A DNA stretch of 64,000 nt, from contig CAIKCI010000017.1 of NCBI GenBank assembly GCA_903825895.1, positions 16,001 through 80,000 of the forward strand, given 5' to 3'. The DNA comes from an uncultured Actinomycetes bacterium. GTDB lineage: Bacteria > Actinomycetota > Acidimicrobiia > Acidimicrobiales > RAAP-2. The position numbers were made by a program, and so were the translations under genes. Numbering within the stretch: position 1 is the stretch's first letter; each line of letters begins with the position of its first letter. Under the pieces are notes generated by a model. That model did no database searches and had not been told where the DNA came from. It saw only the letters and a program-made list of their open reading frames with translations. Shown here piece by piece: positions 25,163 to 33,267 of the stretch.

Positions 25163-25291
25163 CACTCTTACACTTCGGAGGACTCGCGAATCAGGTCTAA
25201 CCTTGGAACACTGTTCGACAAGGTTGCTCGCTCGAGCTGTTCGCACAGTCACACTGCGAGAAAACGTTCCTCGAGAAAAGAAAAGGAAGAT

Positions 25292-25663
25292 ATGTCGGCA
25301 CTCCAAGAACTTACAAAAGAGAGTTTTGAATCCACTGTTTTCGGCCAAGGAACCGTTGTCGTTGACTTTTGGGCATCATGGTGCGGACCATGTATGGCAT
25401 TCGCCCCCGTCTACGAAGCCGCAGCTGAGGCGCACCCCGATGTTCAGTTCACCAAAGTCAATACCGAAGAAGAGCAAGAGTTAGCCCAAGAAGCATCCAT
25501 CATGTCGATTCCTACGCTGATGGTCTTTCGTGATGGTGTCCTTCTCTACCGAGAAGCAGGGGCACTCTCGGCATCAGGGTTCGAAGCACTTCTCAAACAA
25601 GTTCAAGAACTCGACATGGACCAAGTCAGAGCTGAGATCGCTGGGAAGCAAGAAGTACAGTAA
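25292..25663 (+). CDS. Thioredoxin
   Basis: This 123-residue cytoplasmic thioredoxin has FWASWCGPC (Cys31, Cys34), the cis-proline segment SIPTLMVFRDG and the expected length. It reduces disulfides and could serve the peroxiredoxin elsewhere in the window. AAGGAAG lies just before ATG 25292. It is followed after 5 bases by the acetamidase/formamidase gene. The C-terminal helix LDMDQVRAEIAGK is slightly longer than in E. coli TrxA. Confidence 0.92.
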   Translation: MSALQELTKESFESTVFGQGTVVVDFWASWCGPCMAFAPVYEAAAEAHPDVQFTKVNTEEEQELAQEASIMSIPTLMVFRDGVLLYREAGALSASGFEALLKQVQELDMDQVRAEIAGKQEVQ

Positions 25664-25668
25664 GGGTC

Positions 25669-26712
25669 ATGACCTTTGCTGAATCACCGGTCGTCACCTT
25701 TGAGGTCGACCACGAAGGTGATCCTCACGATTTGGTCTATACCCTTGGTGGAGCTGAAGCCCGTGCGTCTCTGGTTCCAGGTTCAATTTTAGATACGTCG
25801 ACATTGGACTGTTTTGCCGGAAAAGTTACCTCCGTCCACGATCACGTCAGTGAGGTCTGCGACCCACGCTGTCTGAATCCCCAAACCGGTCCTTTTTATA
25901 TCGAAGGAGCCGAGCCGGGCGACACGCTGGCGGTCCACTTTGCCAAAATCGAGCCAAGGAATACCTTCGGCTTTTCCACATCGGTTCCCTTGTTCGGGTC
26001 ACTCACGGCCACGGGTTTTACCGCCATGCTTCACCAGCCGCTCCCCGAGATGACCTGGCGCTATGACCTTGACCTCGAAGCACGGACCGTTCGCTACGAA
26101 GCAAGAGAGAGCGAAGCGTTTTATACACTCCCTCTCGATCCAATGCATGGGACTGTCGGTGTTGCGCCCGCGTTGAACGAAGCGCGTTCTTCGCTCACTC
26201 CAGGCGACTGGGGCGGCAACATGGACACTCCTGAAATGCGCGTTGGAACGACCTGTTTTCTTGGTGTCAATGTTGAAGGTGCATTGTTCAGCTTTGGCGA
26301 CGGCCACGCCCGACAGGGTGAAGGGGAGACCTGCGGCGTGGCCGTTGAAACGGCGATGGACTCTGTTCTCGTGATCGATCTCATCAAAGGTGGTCCTCGG
26401 ACCGCATGGCCCCGTTTAGAAAACGACCGGGACATTATGACAACCGGCTCCACGAGGCCTCTTGAAGATGCATTTCGGATTTCACAAGTCGAGATGGTCC
26501 ACTGGGTCAGCGAACTAACGGGACTCTCGATGATGGATGCGTACCAATTCGTCACACAAGCCGTCGAGTCACCCATCGCCAATGTCGTGGACACGAACTA
26601 CACGGTGGTGGCAAAGATGAAGAAGGCCTACATCCCGGGATGTAACCCCATGGGCGGAATCCATGAACGGCTCAAGCAACTTGGTGCTGCCTACCTCGCA
26701 TCCCTCACATGA
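25669..26712 (+). CDS. Acetamidase/formamidase family protein
   Basis: This 347-residue protein of the FmdA/AmdA family hydrolyses short amides to ammonia and the acid. Visible features are GDTLAVHFAKIEP, the central GPFYIEGAEPGD, DGHARQGEGETCGVAVE with likely metal ligands, and the late MMDAYQFVTQAVES. The family is metal dependent and cytoplasmic. It is close to thioredoxin (5 bases) and overlaps the GAP-family gene by ATGA, so the three are likely one transcript. The substrate is not predictable; formamide from the dimethylformamidase-like protein at 16 kb is a possible but unproven link. Confidence 0.85.
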   Translation: MTFAESPVVTFEVDHEGDPHDLVYTLGGAEARASLVPGSILDTSTLDCFAGKVTSVHDHVSEVCDPRCLNPQTGPFYIEGAEPGDTLAVHFAKIEPRNTFGFSTSVPLFGSLTATGFTAMLHQPLPEMTWRYDLDLEARTVRYEARESEAFYTLPLDPMHGTVGVAPALNEARSSLTPGDWGGNMDTPEMRVGTTCFLGVNVEGALFSFGDGHARQGEGETCGVAVETAMDSVLVIDLIKGGPRTAWPRLENDRDIMTTGSTRPLEDAFRISQVEMVHWVSELTGLSMMDAYQFVTQAVESPIANVVDTNYTVVAKMKKAYIPGCNPMGGIHERLKQLGAAYLASLT

Positions 26713-27371
26713 GCCATTTAGTTCTGCAGATCCTGCCCCTGGCCTGTGGCGCGGCGATTAGTCCAACCTTGTTGATGATTGCCGTGCTGTCGCTTTCTTC
26801 ACCGGTCACTCCGCTTCGTTGTGGCTGGGCGGTGGTGGCGGGAAGTGTGCTTGCTCTGAGTGTCTATACCGTTGTCGGTCTCCTCATCGGATCAGCGTTT
26901 CACCACAGTCAACATAAAATCATTGACGAAGTCATTGCCTTTGCCGCAGCAGCACTGCTCGCCGGGTTGGCGTTCCGCCAGTATCTCAGCCTCGGAAAGC
27001 CGGCAAAGGGAAAATCATTGGCTCAACGGCTGAATCAAACCTCTCCACGAGCGTATTTCGTCGCCGGGATGGCCACCATGTTCGTCAACATCACCTCGAT
27101 TGTTCTTTTCTTGCCAGCAATTCGAGATATTTCAAAGTCCAACGCGGGGCTTGGCTCATGCGTGGTTGCGCTTGCCGTACTCTTTCTCTTTTTGCAACTT
27201 CCCGTCGTAGTACCCGTTGGCGTAATCTCCGTACTCGGGAAACGAGCGATGCCACTGCTGGCCAAACTCCATCACGATATTACGACCTACACCGTACAAA
27301 TCACCATTGGTGTCGAGATTTTCTTCTTCTTCTACTTCTTCATTAAGGGGATTGTGGAGCTTACGTCGTAA
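26709..27371 (+). CDS. GAP/Sap-family membrane transporter
   Basis: This 220-residue protein has six predicted membrane segments, the N-terminal LACGAAISPTLLMIAVL and a central loop after LAFRQYLSLGKPAKGK. It resembles the LysE-like GAP family named after mycobacterial Gap/Sap proteins that help move glycopeptidolipids or sulfolipids; amino acid or amine export is the broader family role. The start overlaps the amidase stop (ATGA), so it may export an amidase-pathway product such as an amine or ammonium. Confidence 0.75.
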   Translation: MSHLVLQILPLACGAAISPTLLMIAVLSLSSPVTPLRCGWAVVAGSVLALSVYTVVGLLIGSAFHHSQHKIIDEVIAFAAAALLAGLAFRQYLSLGKPAKGKSLAQRLNQTSPRAYFVAGMATMFVNITSIVLFLPAIRDISKSNAGLGSCVVALAVLFLFLQLPVVVPVGVISVLGKRAMPLLAKLHHDITTYTVQITIGVEIFFFFYFFIKGIVELTS

Positions 27372-27416
27372 GGGTGAACTTCTTACGTGACGACTCGACC
27401 GTCATTCACTAGAGTC

Positions 27417-28220
27417 ATGACTATGGCTCATCAACGAACAATTGTCGTCACCGGTTCCGCCTCTGGCATGGGGGCCGCAACACTGAAACGCCTCGTCGCC
27501 AACGGGGACCGTGTGATTGGCGTCGACCTCCACGATGCAGACGTTGTCGCAGATCTTGGCACTCCCGAAGGACGCCAGAGTGCCGTCGAAGCGATCCAGG
27601 AACTTTCACAAGGCGTTCTCGACGGACTTGTTACCTTCGCCGGGAAGGGCGGGCTACCCAATCGAGCGGGAAGTCTCCTCGTCGCTGTGAACTATTTCGG
27701 CACCGTCAAACTGCTTGAGAGCCTTCGGCCACTGCTCGCCAAAGGAACAAACTCAGCGGCGATAGCCATCGCGTCGAATTCGATGACCTGTCAGCCTGGG
27801 GTTCCACTTGACGTCGTCAACCTCTGTCTCGGCGACGATGAAGACGGAGCTCACGTCGCGGCCGATACTGCGGGATCGATTCAGACCTACCCCGCTACAA
27901 AGTTGGCTGTCACCCGTTGGGTTCGCCACCACGCACCGAGCCCGGAGTGGGCGGGAGCCGGCATTACCCTCAACGTCATCGCCCCTGGCGCTGTGCAAAC
28001 GCCACTGCTGAAAGAGACCCAGGACGATGAGATCCTCGGCCCAATGCTGGCGGCGTTTCCAATTCCCATTGGCCGCAACGGCACCGCTGAGGAACTCGCC
28101 GGCGTCGTGGCCTTCCTTCTCGGCCCCGATGCGCGCTTTTTTTGTGGCTCAGCGCTTATCGTTGATGGAGGAACCGAGGCCTCATTGAGAGCGGATGATC
28201 TCCCCTCGCCGATGGCCTAA
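27417..28220 (+). CDS. Short-chain dehydrogenase/reductase
   Basis: This is an SDR of about 267 residues with the cofactor motif VTGSASGMGAAT, an active-site Ser in IASNSM and YPATK as the Tyr/Lys pair. The Asp in GVDLHDAD after the second strand favours NAD(H). Compared with classical members the NNAG segment is replaced by TFAGKG, which recalls the 3-alpha-hydroxysteroid dehydrogenase subgroup. ATG 27417 is chosen; GTG 27387 and ATG 27423 are alternatives. It begins the run of oxidoreductases that form the catabolic island. Confidence 0.8.
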   Translation: MTMAHQRTIVVTGSASGMGAATLKRLVANGDRVIGVDLHDADVVADLGTPEGRQSAVEAIQELSQGVLDGLVTFAGKGGLPNRAGSLLVAVNYFGTVKLLESLRPLLAKGTNSAAIAIASNSMTCQPGVPLDVVNLCLGDDEDGAHVAADTAGSIQTYPATKLAVTRWVRHHAPSPEWAGAGITLNVIAPGAVQTPLLKETQDDEILGPMLAAFPIPIGRNGTAEELAGVVAFLLGPDARFFCGSALIVDGGTEASLRADDLPSPMA

Positions 28221-28282
28221 GTTTTAGAATAATCTGTGGCTCAGCCATTCAGTATGAAAAAGATCAACAGAAGGGTAAAACC

Positions 28283-28762
28283 GTGAGCATTCTCGAAGAA
28301 GCGCCAAGTGCACTGTTACGCCGTCAAGAGGACCTTCCCTTTGTGAACATCGGCGACGGAAGCCAGCTCCAAGTCCTCCAAGTTGATCTGGTCAACGGCG
28401 TTTGGATCATCCGTAACCGCTTTGCACCAGGGACGATCGTCCAGAAGCATAAACACACGGGATCGGTCTATGCCTTCACGAACTCCGGAGCATGGCACTA
28501 CCTCGAATCATCAGAATCCGTGAATGTCGCTGGGTCTTACCTCTACGAACCTGCAGGAAGTGTTCACACACTGCATGTTCTCGATGACAACACTGAGCTC
28601 ACCGATGTCTGGTTCGCTATTCACGGCGCCAATCTGAATATGAATGAACTCGGTGGTATTGACTACATCATTGACGCACAGACGGTCTACGACTTTTACC
28701 GTGCCGCGTGCAAAGAAGAACATGGTCTTTCCGATCCCCCGGTGATTGTCATCAACAGTTAG
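28283..28762 (+). CDS. Cupin dioxygenase, 2,4'-dihydroxyacetophenone dioxygenase-like
   Basis: This 159-residue single-domain cupin has motif 1 as KHKHTGSVYAFTNSGAWHY (His-x-His plus Glu-less variant) and motif 2 as GSYLYEPAGSVHTL with the third metal His. The layout, including the PAGSVHTL segment, resembles 2,4'-dihydroxyacetophenone dioxygenase and acetylacetone-cleaving cupins, which split a C-C bond of a keto compound with O2. GTG 28283 follows AGAAGGG. The F420-type gene begins 4 bases after its stop. Actual substrate is unknown. Confidence 0.75.
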   Translation: MSILEEAPSALLRRQEDLPFVNIGDGSQLQVLQVDLVNGVWIIRNRFAPGTIVQKHKHTGSVYAFTNSGAWHYLESSESVNVAGSYLYEPAGSVHTLHVLDDNTELTDVWFAIHGANLNMNELGGIDYIIDAQTVYDFYRAACKEEHGLSDPPVIVINS

Positions 28763-28766
28763 CTCT

Positions 28767-29678
28767 GTGAAGATTTCGCTCTTTTGCGGCGCTGGTCTGG
28801 CCTCAATTGATGCCGCCCTCACAGAAGTCCAGCGCGCAAAAGACCATCGATTTGATGGAGTCTTGTTTGCTCAAGGCTTCGGCGTTGACGCGTTAACCGC
28901 CATTGCCGTTGTGGGAAGCACTATTCCCGACATTGATCTTGGCACTGCGGTTATCCCAATTCAAGGGCGTCATCCACTCCCGATGGCATTGGCCGCGCTC
29001 ACGACGGCTGACGCCATCGGACCAGAGCGGTTAACGCTTGGGATTGGAGCAACCCACGCGGTGGTCTCAGAGAACGTCTTCGCCATTCCTTACACAGAAA
29101 TGCTGGAACGTAGTCGTGAACAGTTGATCGTGCTTGATGGTTTACTTTCAACATCACGGAGCGCCAACTACGACGGAGTGACCTTAGCCACGCACGCCAC
29201 ACTCACGATGACCACTGCTCGACCCCGCTTGCTGCTCGCTGCATTAGGCCCCAAGATGCTTAACCTCGCAGGGAGCTATGCCGATGGCACCGTCACCTGG
29301 ATGACGGGGCCAAAAACGATTACCGAGCAAACCCTTCCCGCTCTCACTCGGGCAGCCGACGAAGCAGGACGTGCCACGCCACAGGTCGTCGCTGGTCTCC
29401 CCATCTGTGTCACCGACCACACTGGCGAGTGCGCGGACCGACTCAATGACGTTCTTCAGGGACCCGCAGCGCTCCCCTCCTATAAGCGGATGTTGATCAA
29501 TGAAGGGGTTGAGCGACCGGTAGATATTGCATTGATTGGCAACGAAGAACAAGTCGCCGAGCGCCTTGGCGATCTCCGCTCGCGTGGAGTGACCGAGTTC
29601 CTCGCAAATATTCTGGGCACTAACGACGAGCAAGCTCGCACGATGGAGTTTCTCGCTTCGAGTGCGGCGCGGTCATGA
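28767..29678 (+). CDS. F420-type luciferase-like oxidoreductase (TIGR03564-like)
   Basis: This TIM-barrel flavin/F420-dependent oxidoreductase of about 303 residues carries IDLGTAVIPIQGRHPLPMA and RLTLGIGATH, the usual substrate and cofactor strands of the LLM class, and ends with an E-F-L-A-N-I strand typical of these barrels. GTG 28767 sits 4 bases after the cupin stop and is preferred over the upstream in-frame TTG, which lies inside the cupin gene. Its stop overlaps the P450 start by ATGA. Members reduce or oxidise C=C/C-O bonds using F420 or FMN; F420 use is inferred from the phylum. Confidence 0.82.
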   Translation: MKISLFCGAGLASIDAALTEVQRAKDHRFDGVLFAQGFGVDALTAIAVVGSTIPDIDLGTAVIPIQGRHPLPMALAALTTADAIGPERLTLGIGATHAVVSENVFAIPYTEMLERSREQLIVLDGLLSTSRSANYDGVTLATHATLTMTTARPRLLLAALGPKMLNLAGSYADGTVTWMTGPKTITEQTLPALTRAADEAGRATPQVVAGLPICVTDHTGECADRLNDVLQGPAALPSYKRMLINEGVERPVDIALIGNEEQVAERLGDLRSRGVTEFLANILGTNDEQARTMEFLASSAARS

Positions 29679-30859
29679 GTCTCAGTTACAACCCCCACGA
29701 CCCCGCGTTCCTTATCGACGGCATCCCCTTCGAGCAACTCCAAAAGATCCGTGCGCACCAACCAATCTGTCCGACGCCAACCGGGGCGTGGTATCTCTCT
29801 CGCTTTTCCGATGTCGATGCCGTCTTTCGCGATGTGGAGGGGTACTACGCCGACTTAGGACCCATTACCGGACTAAGCGGCGTAGAGACCATCCCTCGTG
29901 ATCAATGGTTTTTGAGTGAAATCCCCGAACCAAAACATGCAGCAATGCGCCGGCTCTTTAATACGAGTTTTGGTCCGCACCGAACCAAAGAGATCGCATC
30001 ATATATTCGTACCGTCTGCGACGGCCTCCTCGATCGCATGCTTGAACAAGACGTGAGCGATCTTCACGTTGGCTATGCCATGCCGATTCCCAGTTTGGTG
30101 ATGGCAAACGTGCTCGGCCTTCCCGAGTCCACCTCAGATCTCTTCATGGAGTGGTCCTTTGATGGCTCCTTGATGACTCGCCCGGAGACTCCTGGAGTAA
30201 AGCCGGGACGTCCAGCGGTTGAGGAATATTTCTTAGCAAAGCTCAACGAACAACGAGCGCTTGCTGAGCCCGACAATCACGTCTTCAAGATTTTCCTTGA
30301 AGCGCGCTTTGACAATGCACCCCTTGAAGATCAAGAAATCATTACCCAGCTCCATTTCATGATCCAAGCGGGCGTCCACACCACGCGTGGTCTGCTTGTC
30401 CACGTCGTTCAACGTCTTTTAGAAGACCCCGAGCTTTTTGAACGCCTCCACAATGACCCCTCCTTGATTCCTGTCTATGTCGAAGAAACACTCCGCCATG
30501 ACTCTCCGGTTCAACGCGTGACCCGGCGATGTGCCCATGCCACCGAAATAGGTGGGATTACGATGGCGAAGGACACATGGCTCGAAGTAGGTATTGCGTC
30601 GGCGAACCGTGACGAGTCGCTCTACGAGGACCCCGAATCATTCAGACTCGATCGACCGAATCCGAAAAATCATTTGGGGTTTGGTGGTGGCCCACACATC
30701 TGCCCTGGAGCAACACTGGCCCGGGCCGAAGCCGTTACCGCCGTTGAGGTTCTCCTGAGCCGTCTTCACTCGATGGAAATGCTTCCTGGCGCGTCCTATC
30801 CCCCGATTCCTGGGAGCCTTTCCCACCAAGAGATCCCTGCACGCTTGAATCCTCGCTGA
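29675..30859 (+). CDS. Cytochrome P450 with atypical I-helix
   Basis: This 394-residue soluble bacterial P450 has the heme motif FGGGPHICPGATLARAE with axial Cys343 and the ExxR pair Glu271/Arg274. In the I-helix the usual acid-alcohol pair (A-G-x-D/E-T-T) reads AGVHTT, so His235 replaces the acid while both threonines stay. That change is expected to affect proton delivery and may mark peroxygenase-like or non-hydroxylating chemistry. It is coupled by ATGA overlap to the F420-type oxidoreductase. Partner ferredoxin and reductase genes are not in the window. Confidence 0.9.
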   Translation: MSLSYNPHDPAFLIDGIPFEQLQKIRAHQPICPTPTGAWYLSRFSDVDAVFRDVEGYYADLGPITGLSGVETIPRDQWFLSEIPEPKHAAMRRLFNTSFGPHRTKEIASYIRTVCDGLLDRMLEQDVSDLHVGYAMPIPSLVMANVLGLPESTSDLFMEWSFDGSLMTRPETPGVKPGRPAVEEYFLAKLNEQRALAEPDNHVFKIFLEARFDNAPLEDQEIITQLHFMIQAGVHTTRGLLVHVVQRLLEDPELFERLHNDPSLIPVYVEETLRHDSPVQRVTRRCAHATEIGGITMAKDTWLEVGIASANRDESLYEDPESFRLDRPNPKNHLGFGGGPHICPGATLARAEAVTAVEVLLSRLHSMEMLPGASYPPIPGSLSHQEIPARLNPR

Positions 30860-30868
30860 CCGAAGTGA

Positions 30869-31297
30869 TCAGCGTTCCAGTAGCTCGCATCTCGTTCCGT
30901 CGGGGTCAGCGACGAAGACCACCTGCGGAACGGCGCCCGGGGCTGCTCGTGTGCCTTCGATCAGAGAACCACCATGGTCAATCACCAATTGAACCGCCTC
31001 GTCAAGGTTGTCAACGGCAAACGAAAGGTGCGTCAGACCGATCTGGTGTCGTGTTGTCGATGGAGCTTGAAGTGGTGGAGGAGACGCAAAACCTAAAAGT
31101 TCAAGTTGCGTACCACCGAGTTGGAGAAATTGAATCGACAAGCGAGAGATACCTTCAATTTCAGAGATCTCACGCTCGAGTTCATAGCGTTGCTTCTCTT
31201 CGAACCCAAAGGCCTGAACATAAAACATTGTCGAGCGATCAAGATCAGAAACGCTGAGGCCAACGTGATTCACTGATGGATCACGTCGATCCCTCAT
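30869..31297 (-). CDS. VOC-family metalloprotein
   Basis: This 142-residue glyoxalase/bleomycin-resistance/dioxygenase-fold protein has NHVGLSVSDLDRS with a metal His, LTHLSFAVDNLDEA with another, and a C-terminal DPDGTRCELLER with the Glu ligand. It could be a lyase, isomerase or extradiol-type enzyme. It overlaps the next gene upstream by 4 bases (31294-31297), making a minus-strand pair with the epimerase-like gene. The direction is opposite to the P450 operon, ending 9 bases from it. Confidence 0.78.
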   Translation of the reverse strand: MRDRRDPSVNHVGLSVSDLDRSTMFYVQAFGFEEKQRYELEREISEIEGISRLSIQFLQLGGTQLELLGFASPPPLQAPSTTRHQIGLTHLSFAVDNLDEAVQLVIDHGGSLIEGTRAAPGAVPQVVFVADPDGTRCELLER

Positions 31298-32196
31298 CGT
31301 TGTTCAACGACCCGCTTGAAGCCTTCTTTCCAGCCGATGCGACAAGGTCCCGTGAGACTCATTCGCTTAACGGGGTCAGAGATCATTCCCCGATGTGAAC
31401 CAGGAAGGACCTTGGTCACCACCTTTGCATCGATACCCGTGAGCTCTGCCAAGTAGGGAATCCACTCTTGGATTGAGACGATCTCATCGCCACCCCAGTT
31501 CACGATGGTGGCGGGGACCGTTGCCGCAGCCAAGAGAGGTTCAACTTGTTCGTTGATGTCATCTTGAAAGATTGGAGAGTACGGACTGGGATCCCATCGA
31601 GCAGGAATTTCCAAGTGGCCGGCTCGCATGGCATCAAGGTGAAAGGCGGGAAGACCACCGTTGGGGCCATACGACGCATTCATGCGCGCAATGATTGTTG
31701 GGAGGCCTAAGGCTCGTGCTTGCTGGCGAACGACGGCTTCTTGCGCCATCTTGGATGCCGCATAGGTCGGGGCCCATGGGCTTTCGCCCCCGCCTATCGC
31801 ATCTTCTTCTAAAAATGCATGGAAGGGATCATCGTTGGGTCGATACACCGAAGAGGTTGACATCACCAAGGCCGCTTTTGCATTCTTGCAGTGCTCCATC
31901 AGGAACCCCGCTGCTTCAGCATTGACCGTCATGGCGTAGTCAAAGTCATCACTGTTGCCTTGATAGGCCGCTAAGTGCAAGAGGTAGGTGAAATCTTGAG
32001 GAAGATCGCTGTAGTCTCGATCCGCCAGATCACACACCCTCGTCGTCACCCCTGCGGCATCAACTCGAGCACGTGTCTCTGGGTCTTCAAATCGCGCAAT
32101 ACCCCAAACGTCGTTCTCCTTTGCCAAAAACTCAGCAATAGGGAATGCAATCTGACCGGCCGGGCCGGTGATGAGAATCTTTTCTCCTGAGAGCAC
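31294..32196 (-). CDS. NAD-dependent epimerase/dehydratase-like protein
   Basis: This 300-residue extended SDR has the N-terminal ILITGPAGQIAFPIAE Rossmann motif, a Ser-rich STSSVY and YAASK as the Tyr-x-x-x-Lys pair. It resembles sugar-nucleotide epimerases by fold but sits among catabolic genes, so oxidation or reduction of a small alcohol/ketone or lactone is more likely. GTG 32196 has an ideal AGGAGG ribosome binding site 6-8 bases upstream. It is 9 bases after the 273-residue protein on the same strand. Confidence 0.8.
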   Translation of the reverse strand: MLSGEKILITGPAGQIAFPIAEFLAKENDVWGIARFEDPETRARVDAAGVTTRVCDLADRDYSDLPQDFTYLLHLAAYQGNSDDFDYAMTVNAEAAGFLMEHCKNAKAALVMSTSSVYRPNDDPFHAFLEEDAIGGGESPWAPTYAASKMAQEAVVRQQARALGLPTIIARMNASYGPNGGLPAFHLDAMRAGHLEIPARWDPSPYSPIFQDDINEQVEPLLAAATVPATIVNWGGDEIVSIQEWIPYLAELTGIDAKVVTKVLPGSHRGMISDPVKRMSLTGPCRIGWKEGFKRVVEQR

Positions 32197-32205
32197 GACG
32201 CCTCC

Positions 32206-33027
32206 TTAGAGTTCGTCGACGTATTTATCCGTACCAATGACGGTGCGGAAGAACGGTGCCGCCAAGAGAAGTTTGGCAACGCCATCTCCTTCAATCTGAT
32301 CGCAGTAATTGTGGATCCGATCCATCTCTGCTTCGACATCGCCACCGATGAAGAGCATCTGGACAAGTCGATTCGTACTGCCCGAGGACGAACCTAAGTC
32401 CATTGGCACATCGCGCTTTGGCTCGTCAGGTACCGACGGTGCCCACGATGAAGCGATTTCAATATCAGAACCTTCAACAAGACCAGGAACGTAGTCACTC
32501 TTCAGCGTTTCAGCGAAGCCTTTTGCATCACCTTCATTGGCGTCCCACCACAGCACCACGAGCGCGTCATATCCGTGGTCAAGTGCCAAATCAATCGGTA
32601 CAGGATCATCATCGCGATAGACCGAACCTAAGTGGTCAAACAACGATGTGTGTTGGTGCGTTCGCTCTGGGAAACCCCGATTTTCGGCATACAGTGCTCG
32701 CACTTGGTCAACGGCCCACTTATTGAAGTGTTCATCGTGGTGCCCTTTCTCTACCCAGTAGATGGCAATGTAACTCCCCGCATCGTAAGGATTCGCAATG
32801 GTGGTGTCCTTCGGCCAACGTTGATCTTTCAATCTCCTCGGAGCAACCCATCGACTCCCGGCAAAGAGCCAAGGGCCAACCATGCATCCGGCGTAATAGT
32901 GATCCCGTTCATACCAGCGGTTAAACGCTCGCTCAAACCCCTTATGAGGTTCAACCATTGTGATCAAACAACTCCCGACCTTGACTGGGTAGTCATCAAC
33001 TCCGCCAACATCAAGTGGATATGCCAT
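32206..33027 (-). CDS. Unassigned two-domain protein, EthD-like
   Basis: This 273-residue protein does not match a family I can name. The N-terminal half starts with CLITMVEPHKGFERAFNRWYERDHYY, which resembles ferredoxin-like EthD or NIPSNAP strands where a small protein embraces an aromatic substrate. The second half (YDALVVLWWDANEGDAKGF and following) looks like a second copy of that fold. No cofactor motif or membrane segment is seen. It is the first gene of a three-gene minus-strand operon with the epimerase-like and VOC genes, diverging from the SDR at 33268. A substrate-binding or decarboxylating role is a guess. Confidence 0.6.
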   Translation of the reverse strand: MAYPLDVGGVDDYPVKVGSCLITMVEPHKGFERAFNRWYERDHYYAGCMVGPWLFAGSRWVAPRRLKDQRWPKDTTIANPYDAGSYIAIYWVEKGHHDEHFNKWAVDQVRALYAENRGFPERTHQHTSLFDHLGSVYRDDDPVPIDLALDHGYDALVVLWWDANEGDAKGFAETLKSDYVPGLVEGSDIEIASSWAPSVPDEPKRDVPMDLGSSSGSTNRLVQMLFIGGDVEAEMDRIHNYCDQIEGDGVAKLLLAAPFFRTVIGTDKYVDEL

Positions 33028-33152
33028 TTACTGCCCCCTCTTTGAATAGAACGTTTCAAGATTGTCTTCGCGACGCTCTTCTCCAACTGAGACTAACCAA
33101 CCCCGACCCCCTCTGCCCAATTGGCCTGATTTACTAGCGATCTGCCGAGGTT

Positions 33153-33166
33153 TTAGCAGCTGCTGA
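33153..33166. promoter_or_regulatory. Near-perfect palindrome in divergent catabolic promoter region
   Basis: TTAGCAGCTGCTGA has a perfect 10-base core (AGCAGCTGCT, 33155-33164) in the 240-base gap between two divergent catabolic operons. A second dyad, GTCAC-N7-GTGAC, occurs at 33183-33199. Both could bind a TetR- or LysR-type regulator controlling the pair of operons. No regulator gene is encoded nearby, so this is inferred from symmetry and position. Confidence 0.4.
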
Positions 33167-33255
33167 TTCCCTCGAACACTCTGTCACTCGTTTCGTGACC
33201 CTTAGGAGGGTGTTCGGTCGAAGCACGTGGCTCAGCGCATAAAACATTCGGAACC

Positions 33256-33261
33256 TAATAT
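33256..33261 (+). promoter_or_regulatory. Possible -10 box with leaderless start of SDR gene
   Basis: TAATAT ends 6 bases before the ATG at 33268, and no ribosome binding site is present. A transcript starting at the usual distance from such a -10 box would begin at or next to the A of ATG, i.e. be leaderless, which is common in actinobacteria. No clear -35 box is visible. Confidence 0.4.
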
Positions 33262-33267
33262 GCACTC

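Noticed and set aside
25208..25218. GAACACTGTTC as a LexA box upstream of thioredoxin
   Set aside because: The actinobacterial SOS box needs four bases between GAAC and GTTC; here there are three. A SigR-type reading of the same stretch also has wrong spacing.
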